The translations under genes and the position numbers were made by a program. 64,000 nt of DNA from Telmatactis stephensoni (lineage: Eukaryota; Cnidaria; Anthozoa; Actiniaria; Isophelliidae): NCBI GenBank assembly GCA_029948255.1, contig JALIZF010001871.1, positions 1,019,472 to 1,083,471 of the forward strand, read 5' to 3'. The notes beneath the pieces are model-generated. The model was not told the origin of the DNA and ran no database searches. It was given only the letters and a program-made list of their open reading frames with translations. Positions 55,101 through 63,650 of the stretch are shown here, piece by piece; position 1 is the first letter of the stretch; the number at the start of each line of letters is the position of its first letter.

Positions 55101-58100
55101 GTTTTACGCTATAGAAATGGGCTTGATACTGATATTCAAGAAAAGACGTGATTACAAAATTTACCTTATTCAAAGTCAAATATCTTATAAAAGGCGCTGT
55201 TTATTGGAGAGCATTTTTGCATTCTAAGTCAAATTCGGGAAGTTTTTGTCTTCCTGAAAGTAAGGGTAGCAAAGCTGGAAGAAATGTAATTTTAAAATGA
55301 AGAACTTAGTCTGTTTCAAACTGGTTGGGTGTGATGATATCTGCTTTGGGGAGAAGGTGATCCCTATAGACTGGTAGAAATTCTTCTAAATCAGGTGAAT
55401 ACTGTTTAAAATTAAAAATATGGTATCAATTGCGAGTGGTGACTTAAAATTGCCCATGGGAAGACTCATAAATTAAGGTGGCCCATACCTATTTATTTTA
55501 TTGACAAAATGTGGGCAAGGAATAAGAAATTATTTATTCAGATTTATTGGCATTTTTGCCTAACATCCTGACACGTACAACTACAATCGATCTTCGCACA
55601 GTGTAGACCCGAGTACATGTAGACCATGAGGTAAGACGAGGTTCGACATATTTACCGAGCTTATATCGTGTGCCTAAAAATTGTTGCTTGTACACAAATC
55701 TAAAACAGTTACATTACGTTCAAAGTTTCTCGAGTGCTATACCAGGCTCGTAACAATGGTATATTTTCGTCTCACTGATCCCGGATTTTTACGGAAATTT
55801 TGATTCCTGAGCCCAAACTTTTAGAAATGTTTGATCCCTGATCCTTGGTGCAAAAACTGAGCTGATCCCTAATCCTGACCCAATGTTCCTGATCCTCGAT
55901 CCCACCCATTTGATCCCTGAGCCCTGGCCTTTGATCCATGATCCTGGCCATAATTTGGAACTTGATCCCTGATCCCATATCTGCTATACTGATCGCCGAA
56001 AATTAATATAACAGAAGTTATCACCGAATAGGCCGGAAGTAAAGTTTGACAGACCGGATGTTTACAGGAAAGTGAGTGAGTGAGTGATCGAGTGAGTGAC
56101 ACAATAGGTTACTACTTTATGTGTGGCAACATTCAAGTTAGACAATAGATAAATTGAATAGTGCCATTTCATGTTGTCATACACGAAGTAGTGAGCTGAC
56201 TCATTTGCATATTCGACCCCTCGCAATAACTCGTGGATTTGCAATCCACGAGTTAAAAATCATCAGGCTCATAAACATATGAGAGTGATAAATAAATGCA
56301 AAGGTCCTGTGCGTGTATGATATCATATCCTACAAATTAATTGTATGCCCGTGATGGAGGGACTGGTAGGGGTTGCGTGCTTGCAGACCACAGTAGTACT
56401 TACAAATTTCCCATTATCTCCCATCACAGGGTCACAAACTAAAAAAAAAGAAAAGAAAAGAAAAATGTAACGAAGGGTCGAATTGTCACACACTTGTTTC
56501 GACTTCTCTCGGCTTCTCTTCGTACAAAGGAGCTCCCAAGATCATCAGCAACATTTTGACTCTCATGAGTTACCGACGCAAAATAAGGTAACTTTGCCGT
56601 ACATGAGAACTTGTACAAACAAACAAACAAACAAACAAACAAACAAACAAACAAACCAACCAACCAACCAACCAACAAACAAACCAACAAAACAACCAAC
56701 CAACAAACAAACAAACAGACAGAGACAGACAGACAGACAAACAAACTAATTAACTGAGACGAACGAACGAACGAACAAACAAATAGACTTACATACAAAC
56801 GAACAAGCAAACAAACAAACAAACAACTTGAAGTATAATTTTGTGTTGTTACATATGTAGTTCAGTTATCATTTTCATTTTACAGATATATAAATACCTT
56901 TGTAAAGGTACGCTTTTGTCAGCTTTCAATAAAACCTGATTTACTCAGATTATTACGGCCCATTATAAACAGCAAGAAATATCTCAAGCATTTTCAATTG
57001 AACTTACTTACCAAATACAAGGTTAGGATTGACTTCACGCAAATTGTCAAGTACTTGTATAACTTCTTCTAAGAAAGACTTGGATCCAATGAAACCTAAA
57101 TATTAAACAAAATGCAAATTAAAAGTCTTTCTGGTTGGCCTGACCTCTACCTCAATTTATAGTACCAGCCCCTTCATATAGCTTGTAATCTGCTATAGTT
57201 CAAAGTCTAATAAACGAGTTGGCAAAGCAGACGATGCCTAAGACGTCCCTTCGTAACACAGTAATAGCTAGTATTCGTTTAATTGACTCAATTTTGGCGA
57301 AGTATCAATCGATTAGTTACCCATGGATGGTAGTCTAATGTACATGTACTTCATGCTATATACATATATCTATGAGGAATTGGTTTTGTAAAATTTGATA
57401 AATTTTATAATTATAGTAATGTATAATTGTTATTGTATCAATTATAGAAATTAATAATTGTAAATTAATCTTTTTATCCATATGTTGCTGTTATGATTGT
57501 AAATGCTTTAGCAATACCTCAGGTCATGCCAATAAAGCTTGTTACTACTATATACACTCACCAGCTAATAAATGAGAATAATGGTGAATATTATTCAGTT
57601 TTAAACCTTCATATAATTGCCTTAATTCCCTTGCATTAAGGATTTGACCATAGCCTTCATAGTATTTATAACCTGGTGAAAACATACAGGAGAACAAAAG
57701 ATATCATGTAGAGTGTACTGTACTATTAAAGTCTTTCCACATGGGAGGCAAAACAATTTTCTAATTAAGGGTTAGCCGAGTTATGTAAGAGTTGCGCTTT
57801 CTGCTGGACCTCGTCTCCAAGTATGTCCAGAATCACCATAGAGCTCGGGTTAATGACACATTTCACATTTTCAAATGTGTCATTAGTCCGACCTCTATAA
57901 TGAAGACACCTCGTCTAGTCCAAGTATGTCCAGAATCACCATAGGGGTCGGGCTAATGACACATGGTATCTATAGATACCATTGGTAAAATGTGTCATTG
58001 GCCCGACCTCTATAGGGAAGACACCTCTATAACAGGGACCCTTTTCTACGGCCCTTCGGTGTCCGTATTAGACAGGTTCCATTGTAAGCAACTAATTGAA

Positions 58101-61100
58101 ATAACGCATGATTACCTGCATGATTGGAAACTTGAATCGAATTCAACACATCCACATCGAATCCCAGTACCTAAATGAATGAAAAGACATAACATAACGA
58201 ATTTGTCTATGCATGCGTTTATTTTTCTTTTTTTGGAAATTAATTTGGCATATCGAACGCAAGAAAATTATGTTGACGCGGGACATTTTGTTGGCGATGT
58301 CATTCCAAAAAATTGCGTTCAAGGACCGCAATGCAGAGACGTAAACAGTCTACCTACCGGTACAGTACTGTGTTAAATTAGTTTCGTCGAGGGTACTGCA
58401 GATGCTAAAATATCACTGCTCGATCAAAGTAAGTCGATCCAAACTCGGAAGAAATACAAAAATCGCCTACTTTCCGGATACGTGTCGCGTAGCAAGAAGC
58501 GAGAAAAGAAGACAAGTACTCAGGTCAGTGAATTTCTAAAACTAGTAAGTATTTTATTGATTGAACAAGTCATACTAATAAAGCAGGTCACTATGTTCAG
58601 CATGTATACAATTTGTCTGCGCATGTCTGTGTTTTCGGCTTGAAATACATTTGCATATCAAATGCAAGAATTTTTATGTTGACAAGGAACATTTGGTTGG
58701 CGATCTCGTTCTTCAAAATTATGTTCAACTATACCGAAATACACAGTATTTTTAGAGTTATGGTCTAGTGTGCATTACATTGTAATATATGATCACTCTC
58801 AGTACATATGGATAACTGGTCTTAGTATTTGATCAAGTCCAACCTGTTATCTAATGTATCAATCCAATCTGATATCGCCCATGCCCCCCGGGAGAACCCC
58901 CTGGCATTTGACTTTTTGAAAAAACAAAATAAACAATAGGTCTACTTATAACTAGTATGTGTACAATTTTTCACAGATTAAATAAAATCACCCCCACTGA
59001 TGTACAGACAGTAATAAAAAATTGTAAGTTATGTATTTGATGATTTATCAAATAATTCATACCTGTATACCTGTTAAGCATTTTAAAATTTTTAGACTGA
59101 ATTTGAGGTCTCTTTTTTAAAGTGAAAGTATTTGTCGCAATGACGGAGTGTTTACTTAGAATATTTTAATTTTTGATTATCTAATATGTTCTCTATAATA
59201 CAACCTGATATTTCGACATGAGATAAAATTGCTAAAAAATTGGATTTCCAAAATCTCAGTGCCTATGAAATAAATAAATTACACAATGGAAAATGCTTGT
59301 ACGATTTTTATGCACTCGTTGATGCGTATCAGAATACTGATACTTCTCAACTCGTGCACAAAAATCGTACGCGCGCATTTTCCATTGAGTAATCTCTATG
59401 TCTACTTACCAATAAATCCAAACAAACACAAGCCACATGGAAAAACGAGTCTGCTTGAGCTTTTGGTCAGCCGTATCGATGAAGCCATTGCCGAGTGTGT
59501 TCGTAGACTCCATATTTATTGAAAACTTCTAAGATTTTTTCATCGAAAGGAAATATCTAATGAAATTATAACAACCGCTGTCTAAACAAGGTAGATATCT
59601 CTTAGAATATTTCATATTTTCTTCGTGAAAAATGATTAAAATGAGTCAAGTAATCTTCGAGCCAATTCCGTATGTATTTCGTTCTCTCTTCGTGAACAAC
59701 TTCGGCAAATCCGAATTACTTACACACACGATAACATAATGGTACTGGGTTGTATACAAGCCAGTAACCACAAAAATGCTTAAGGACGTTCGCGGGCATT
59801 GTTCACGCGCACTTTTACTGCGCAGGCTAGCGCGCGCGCGCTCAACTAAATCCAAGATGGCGGCCGTAAAACAATATTTTTTTCGATAATTTCTATTATT
59901 CTTTTTTTGAAGAAAAAATTGTTCAGGTTTGTAGGAAAAATTAAAATAATTGAAATTCAAGGTTGAAAAAAATTATTTGGGTTGAAAAAGCGCAGAAAAA
60001 AGAAAGAAAAAGACAAAAAAGGAACCCATGAAACCCAGTCTCCACTCGGTTTTCAAGATGGCAATGGACTTGGCTTGTCACTGTCGACACGGATCCAGTT
60101 TTTGACGGTAAATATCTCTTCAAAATTAACGGTGACCCCAATTTTTTATTTTCTCATTTTGAAGAGCTACTAAATATCAACATCCTGTTAGTTTTTCAGA
60201 AAATCGACATTTATTTTTCGTACGGAAAAACGACATTTTCTGCCTCATTTTGATCCACTACAGAACATAATTCAGAACATAATTGGTCAGCGACCGAGAA
60301 ACGAGAGGTTCTGGCCAATAGCCAATTATTTGGAGCACTCTGATTGGTTGACAGAACAATAGAAGGAGCGTTTGAATTTTACATTCTTCGCATATTTTGA
60401 GAATCAAGATTTCCCGGAATTATCCTAAATCATTACTTCCAGATCGATTTTCGATAAGTAAAATTGTTCAGAGTAGCCTGAACCATTGTCAGAATATAAA
60501 AAGATTGTCAGACTACTTCGTGTCGAGAGGATATAAGCAGCGATAAGATTTAGTGCAGTTTTCATAGGAGATTTGTGGCCTGTTGGTCGTTGAAGGTCGT
60601 GCTTCGAAGAGGGCCGTTGGACTTTCGATTCAAATTCACTTGACAGACTTCAAAACGTGAAATTAATCACACAAATGACTCACATAAATATCATTCTTTA
60701 CCTCTGAGTATATTTCTAAATACGGTATATATAAAAAAAGCTCTCGATCAGCAATTTTCTGTCACAGATAGAGTTTGACATGCGTAGTTGAGCCTAGTCC
60801 GTAAATAGCGGACTAAAAGTTTGTATTGGCCAGAGCCTCTCGTTTCTCGGTCGCTGACCAAGAGGAACGCAGGCTCTGGGTGCGAGATTGCTACATATGT
60901 GTCTACCAAATAATCGAGTTCAGAACTCTATAAACATCCCGCGCAAGACAAGATTAGTGTCGCTGTTCGCTTCGCTCGCAGCAAATAATGTCAAAATAGA
61001 AGGATATCAAATATTATTATGTCCACATCCACTGGATATGAACAATCGCGCGCTCTGATTGGTTCCTGTACTACCAGGCTATCAGCTCATATCCCGTGAG

Positions 61101-62155
61101 TAGAGAAAATCAAAATGGCGGAACGCTTTGCCGAACTAACTGAGGACGAAATAAAATCTTTACTAGAAAGCAAAACTCCAAAAAGTACAAAAAAAAGTTT
61201 GGAATGAAAGTATTTAATGGTAAGAAATACATTTTTTTATTTTTCAATGATTATCAATACAGATTTTTTTCCCAAATCTACTGGCTCTGTCGCTATTTGC
61301 CGGTTTGTTTACAGTCCTCATGCTGGCTAATTATAAACACTTTTTGTGAACGTTTTTATTGTAGACTGGTTCCAGAGCTCAAATAATTTTGACAAATATA
61401 TCATCGAGATGTCCAAAACTTAAATAGCTGCTTGAAACTATAATAATTAATTACTGTTTCGTGCGATTTGTCACGTCCTCGAAAACCGAAAGAAATCTTG
61501 TAAAATATTTTTCCATTAATATTTTTAAACTTGAAAATAATTAAAATTATATTTTTCTCAGAATCCAGTGGATGTGGATATAATAAAACAATTATTCCAC
61601 TCAATCTCGTCCTACATGGTTAATAGCCGACTCGGCGCTGCGCGCCTCATCGGCTATGAGCTCATGTACGACTCGATTTCGTGGTATAATTGTTAAGTAC
61701 ATTCCGCTTTAAAAACTAGTAATATTAACTGTACATATTTTTTCTAAAGTTTGCTTACATCAATATCCATTTATATTGAGCCCTCTTGACCTTCGGTATC
61801 ACGGGGAACTAGTTCATGTATAACCGACGTCACCGCGTTAATTAAACAACCCACAGTAAATTTAGCATGGGAAATCAAAATTAGAGTCCAAGTGTAACCG
61901 CAACTTTTATATGCCATGGAACACGAGTGTTCATTCTCTACTGTGTTCTATTAATGCTCTTCATTCTTACTTGAAACTGAACACTTTGAAACGACGCGTT
62001 GTGCATGGACAAGCGTTGCAATTTTGAACTTCAGAATAATAATATCATTTTGGTCATCTCACCTGAAGCGGGAAGGTTGCTGCTTTATTCCCTGTATAAC
62101 TAGCAACTGGATGAGTTTGTATGGATAACACTTTACATAAAGGACTGGTAGACAT
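45679..62155 (-). CDS. PDXK: Pyridoxal kinase, ten coding exons
   Basis: Phosphorylates pyridoxal, pyridoxine and pyridoxamine with ATP to make the B6 cofactor; cytosolic, ribokinase-like fold. Exons 62155-62063, 58170-58116, 57672-57562, 57095-57012, 56438-56404, 55401-55310, 54766-54721, 47610-47511, 46979-46779, 46103-45679 join in phase and follow vertebrate PDXK order: [81 protein letters not shown], and [15 protein letters not shown] with the catalytic Asp in GTGD. All splice sites are GT-AG except the exon 6 donor, which reads CTAAGT. The core is about 297 residues; exon 10 then adds about 116 residues of NTIQY repeats from a microsatellite, giving 413 in total. Homologues are about 310 residues. 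Confidence 0.92.
45715..46012. repeat. (TGTAT)n pentanucleotide microsatellite, about 60 units
   Basis: Almost perfect TATTG/TGTAT array of about 298 bp, with two TGATTGTAT variants at its right edge. On the minus strand it is part of the last PDXK coding exon. The plus-strand YCIVL frames are artefacts. Confidence 0.97.
46168..46368. mobile_element. 201 bp MITE in PDXK intron 9
   Basis: GCCAATTTACACGATACAA at the left mirrors TTGTATCGTGTAAATTGGC at the right. Arms include TTGTCGCATGCAACAACCCT, and the centre is AACATGTTTTAAAACC. Confidence 0.88.
46779..46979 (-). CDS. PDXK: PDXK exon 9, catalytic exon
   Basis: Acceptor TGTTTAG^ATGGCA, donor AAAG^GTAAAG. Encodes [26 protein letters not shown], then [24 protein letters not shown] is the anion hole with the catalytic base Asp. 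Confidence 0.94.
47511..47610 (-). CDS. PDXK: PDXK exon 8
   Basis: Acceptor TTTACAG^GCCATG, donor CGAG^GTAATT. Encodes [20 protein letters not shown], matching the MLHxxGPxTVVITS strand of PDXK. Follows a 7.1 kb intron. Confidence 0.92.
47640..47850. repeat. Tandem palindromes around GAGGGACGATTAGAACTAAT
   Basis: Repeated GAGGGA(C/T)GATTAGAACTAATC and its own reverse complement, separated by ATAATTAATGAGGG. Located in PDXK intron 7 just upstream of exon 8. Flank TAATACCATGATCACCTCGG G resembles the end of the 53802 MITE. Confidence 0.8.
48127..48519. repeat. 68 bp direct repeats flanking a 258 bp unit
   Basis: TATTCTATTTCATAACACTC...ATATTGATCAG occurs at 48127-48194 and again at 48452-48519. 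The unit between ends with the 48285-48451 block that is repeated at 53549-53728. Confidence 0.85.
48520..52319. other. PDXK intron 7 middle, nothing recognised
   Basis: No coding similarity. Only a short GAGC/GAGT tetramer run at 49972-50008. Confidence 0.5.
52320..53075. repeat. 65-66 bp minisatellite, about 10 units plus degenerate edge
   Basis: Unit type CTCGCCCAGTGCCATTGCAC then TCCGGTGAACCCCTGGTCAC then CATGCATTGTCTTTCCGGCG AAAAT. Spacing of CGCCCAG starts: 52606, 52672, 52738, 52803, 52868. Units near 52320-52540 and at 53030 are more diverged. Being a near multiple of three, it opens frames on both strands. Confidence 0.95.
53549..53728. repeat. Second copy of the 48285-48451 block
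   Basis: TGTTCGCTGTTCCGCTGGAA through TTACGAGTGTTATGAATAGT A in the same orientation, nearly identical apart from an extra ATAT-type dinucleotide change at AGCCATATAGCC. It lacks the flanking 68 bp repeat. Confidence 0.88.
53802..53963. mobile_element. 162 bp MITE
   Basis: AGTAATACCATGAC at the left and GTCATGGTATTACT at the right. The arms run through GGGATATTAGGGATTAAAT and GGGAGGTTTAGTAAAAGTCC C, centre CGGCCTACGGCC. A second inverted TGGTATTAC lies just left. Confidence 0.85.
54052..54271. mobile_element. 220 bp MITE-like inverted repeat
   Basis: TGTTACACGCTGAAATTTCG TCCTGAAACTTG is mirrored, with mismatches, by CTTC(A)GAAGACATTTTCAG CGTGTAACA. The inner arms share CTTGTCTCGCA-like sequence. 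Confidence 0.65.
54272..54720. other. PDXK intron 7, repeat-like GAGGGGTGTCC stretch
   Basis: Contains GTCCGCTTTAGAGGGGTGTC C and GTCCGCCTTAGAGAGGTTTC C with alternating GTTTTGAGG, a dispersed-repeat style. No gene. Confidence 0.5.
54721..54766 (-). CDS. PDXK: PDXK exon 7 (46 bp)
   Basis: Acceptor CTTTGTAG^GTCGTT, donor AAA^GTAAGA. One base completes a Glu codon with exon 6, then [15 protein letters not shown], equivalent to ELLTGRKI in vertebrates. Confidence 0.88.
55304..55309 (-). other. PDXK: Non-canonical PDXK splice donor (CTAAGT)
   Basis: Identical to the consensus GTAAGT except for the invariant first G. The exonic side (ACAGA) and the matching acceptor (CTTTGTAG, 54767-54774) are normal. 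May be a sequencing error, a polymorphic loss-of-function allele or a rare tolerated donor. Confidence 0.8.
55310..55401 (-). CDS. PDXK: PDXK exon 6, donor site altered
   Basis: Acceptor TAAACAG^TATTCA. Encodes [30 protein letters not shown] plus two bases (GA). Phase and homology with exon 7 require the exon to end at 55310, but the next six bases on the minus strand are CTAAGT, so the first intron base is C instead of G. Without splicing here the frame ends at once in TAA. No nearby substitute GT keeps the frame. Confidence 0.9.
55770..55985. repeat. Degenerate GATCCCTGATCC repeat
   Basis: About eight irregular units of TTGATCCCTGATCCTGGCC-like sequence in PDXK intron 5. Similar in style to the CCTGAT hexamer at 29738. 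Confidence 0.75.
56404..56438 (-). CDS. PDXK: PDXK exon 5 (35 bp)
   Basis: Acceptor TTTTTTAG^TTTGTG, donor TTT^GTAAGT. With the last base of exon 4 it encodes [12 protein letters not shown], the strongly conserved CDPVxGD loop. Confidence 0.92.
56609..56826. repeat. (CAAA/CCAA/GACA)n tetranucleotide repeat
   Basis: Compound array of ACAA, CCAA, CAGA and CGAA tetramers in PDXK intron 4. Confidence 0.92.
57012..57095 (-). CDS. PDXK: PDXK exon 4
   Basis: Acceptor ATATTTAG^GTTTCA, donor TTTG^GTAAGT. Encodes [27 protein letters not shown], matching the DKSFL...NPxLVY segment. Confidence 0.92.
57562..57672 (-). CDS. PDXK: PDXK exon 3
   Basis: Acceptor TTCACCAG^GTTATA, donor GCTG^GTGAGT. Encodes [27 protein letters not shown], matching the GQVL..DELQELYEGL segment. 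Confidence 0.92.
57806..58030. repeat. Two tandem units of about 110 bp with inner palindromes
   Basis: Each has CAAGTATGTCCAGAATCACC ATAG, then GGG(T/C)TAATGACACAT, a palindromic turn, ATGTGTCATT(A/G)G(T/C)CCGACC and AAGACACCTC. In PDXK intron 2. Confidence 0.85.
58116..58170 (-). CDS. PDXK: PDXK exon 2
   Basis: Acceptor TCATTTAG^GTACTG, donor GCAG^GTAATC. Encodes [18 protein letters not shown], continuous with FPLQ of exon 1 as in homologues. Confidence 0.92.
58171..59283. other. PDXK intron 1, nothing recognised
   Basis: Two loosely similar stretches (58201-58320 and 58610-58740, sharing TATGCATGCGTTTATTT-like and ATTTTGTTGGCGATG-like sequence) suggest an old duplication. No coding signal. 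Confidence 0.45.
59284..59391. mobile_element. 108 bp imperfect hairpin
   Basis: CAATGGAAAATGC and GTACGATTTTTATGCACTCG TTGA mirror TCAACTCGTGCACAAAAATC GTAC and GCATTTTCCATTG, with central CAGAATACTG. Confidence 0.75.
59789..60150. repeat. Dispersed repeat, copy 2 (see 12440-12790)
   Basis: GCGGGCATTGTTCACGCGCA C...CCAAGATGGCGGCC is inverted relative to the 12.4 kb copy, while the CGGTTTTCAAGATGG...ACGGTGACCCC block is in the same orientation. Confidence 0.6.
60284..60862. mobile_element. 579 bp element with 36 bp terminal inverted repeats
   Basis: TTGGTCAGCGACCGAGAAAC GAGAGGTTCTGGCCAA at the left and its near-perfect mirror (TTGGCCAGAGCCTCTCGTTT ...GACCAA) at the right. No coding frame. 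In PDXK intron 1. Confidence 0.85.
61014..61586. mobile_element. Element bounded by GTCCACATCCACTGGAT inverted repeats
   Basis: TCCACATCCACTGGAT at 61022-61037 mirrors ATCCAGTGGATGTGGA at 61563-61578, extended by TATTAT/ATAATA. It encloses the recombinase-like exon at 61115. Confidence 0.6.
61115..61207 (+). pseudogene. N-terminal exon remnant, tyrosine-recombinase-like gene
   Basis: ATG 61115 opens [27 protein letters not shown], which resembles the N-terminal helix found on Crypton-type/DUF3504 recombinase proteins of cnidarians and fish. An eight-A run (near 61189-61196) followed by an early stop at 61205 and a donor-like ATG^GTAAGA further on suggest a frameshifted first exon. Family call is from pattern memory. 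Confidence 0.4.
62063..62155 (-). CDS. PDXK: PDXK exon 1
   Basis: ATG at 62155, 31 codons, donor CTTCAG^GTGAGA. Encodes [25 protein letters not shown], the N-terminal substrate-binding strand and loop of PDXK. Start chosen because it gives the usual short N-terminus before VLSIQ. Confidence 0.92.
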
Positions 62156-62449
62156 GGTTATCAAACGTTATCGTCGTAGTTTCAAATGATTATTCAAGAT
62201 AAGGCTGCTTCCTGTCTCAATGTGTAGAGCTATTGAGCAGCAGTAAGGGTGAATCTCGATCGACCACCGTAAAACCACGGCGATTTACTGTGCGAATCTG
62301 GAGGCGTCTAATGCAGGGATTTACTGCCTCAATCGGGGGCCAAAATCGCAGATTTTGACATTAGTCGGCTTTAGTTACTGCTGCTGGAGGGGATCGTTAC
62401 TTGAACATAAAAAATTGTTATATATAATAAACGGTATTGGACTACTTTT

Positions 62450-62566
62450 ATGGCATGGAACGCTACCTCCCGCCGATTAAAAGCAGGTGATGCAGCACAT
62501 CCACCTGCTGTCACCAGATTATCTCAATCAATCAAAAGCTTCACATTTGTTTCTACAATTGTGTAA
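62450..62566 (+). CDS. Small ORF, 38 codons, unrecognised
   Basis: ATG 62450 follows a TATATATAATAAA stretch. The product MAWNATSRRLKAGDAAHPPA ends in SFTFVSTIV. It lies 64 bp upstream of the zinc-ribbon frame and might be part of the same inserted piece, or chance. Confidence 0.2.
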   Translation: MAWNATSRRLKAGDAAHPPAVTRLSQSIKSFTFVSTIV

Positions 62567-62630
62567 ATTTTCAGTGAAAAAGTTTACATTTGTGTAATTT
62601 TTTTGTGGAGGTTTGAATAAAGTATTATAT

Positions 62631-63014
62631 ATGTGTGACTGTAACGCGCCTGTCGTGGCCTATGAAGGTTATAAAATGTGTTCTGGTTGCCTTAAACAAG
62701 AGCTTATACCACAGCCGCCAAGACCTCTTAAGTGCTGTGGACGGCGACTTACGATTCAAGAAGACACTTCGGCCGTATGCGAAAGTTGTGGTCGGATTGT
62801 CTTTAATGCCGAGCCTTGTGCGTCCAAAGAGCAATATTATGCCAACGGCGGTCGTACAAGGACGCCGTACAAGTGAATTATTTACTTTAGAAAATGGATG
62901 CAAAATATCTTAGGCGAGCCAGTCTATGTTTATAAGGAAACCTTGCGGCGGATAAAAGTTAATTTACGAGAACCCACGCCGCAGGGCTTGAAAAAAACTC
63001 TGAAAAAAAATTAA
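62631..63014 (+). pseudogene. VLTF3-like zinc-ribbon gene relic, in-frame TGA at 62874-62876
   Basis: ATG 62631 opens 81 codons with paired cysteines (MCDCNAP, CSGCLKQEL, KCCGRR, CESCGRI), a CxxC...CxxCG zinc ribbon. After the TGA the same frame continues without a break to TAA 63012-63014; this second part starts with an aromatic YFRKWMQ helix and ends in basic LKKTLKK. That order (ribbon, Tyr/Phe helix, basic Leu-Lys helix) is what poxvirus-type late transcription factor 3 proteins of large DNA viruses and polinton-like elements show. Only the first third of such a protein is present before dispersed repeat R begins at 63035. It is unlike the surrounding host DNA and probably an endogenised fragment. 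Alternatively it is an unrelated zinc-ribbon gene. Confidence 0.45.
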
Positions 63015-63034
63015 AGCTACAAAAATATAACTAG

Positions 63035-63500
63035 TCGTTTCTAACAGAAAGTGAAGTGCTGCGAGCTGAGTACTGTACATTGTATGAGGCTTTAAAAAAT
63101 TATTAATTCAGCGAAAAGTTTGTCCCAAAACACTCGTCTACACCGATCGCGAACAGTGTCTCCCCTTGGAAAACGTCACAAAAGCGTTCGTGAGTTTGAT
63201 GAATATTAGTGCGGTACAAAGATATGACGTGGGGTCAGCAATTGAACTGTCAAAACAAAAGTGCTTTACAAAAATGTATATGAAATTTCAGAGGCAAGCA
63301 ACAAATTTCGCCCTCAATTGACTCAGTGATCACAAACAACTAGTGTTAGTAATGATTAAAAAAGAACTGATTCATTGGTGTCATTGATAACTGGCCCTTG
63401 CAGCTAAAAAAGTACCTTGATAAATATCTTGTGTTACAGAGAATCTAACAAAGAATTGTTGTTTTATAAATATATGTGGATTTAATTACAGGCCTACTCT
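63035..63500. repeat. Dispersed repeat R, uninterrupted copy
   Basis: Reverse complement of 34935-34734 joined directly to 32361-32100. The junction here (GAATATTAGTGCGGTACAAA, around 63202-63216) is the empty form of the insertion site occupied by the 2.4 kb element. Confidence 0.8.
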
Positions 63501-63517
63501 GGGATATGATCTCTCCT

Positions 63518-63650
63518 TAACCCACCCAAACCCGCCCAAACCCGCCCTAACCTGCACTAACTCACCACACCCAACACGAAGAAATTCCCTTAACCGGCGC
63601 CTTAACCCGCCAAACCCCACGCTAACTCGCTACCCCCAAAGTCAGTAAAT
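63518..63650. repeat. Degenerate AACCCGCCCA-type repeat
   Basis: AACCCACCCAAACCCGCCCA AACCCGCCCTAACC and a second looser block (CTTAACCCGCCAAACCCCAC GC). Irregular, not telomeric. Confidence 0.6.

Noticed and set aside
63518..63650. Telomeric repeat
   Set aside because: CCCAAACCCG units are irregular and do not match TTAGGG/CCCTAA.
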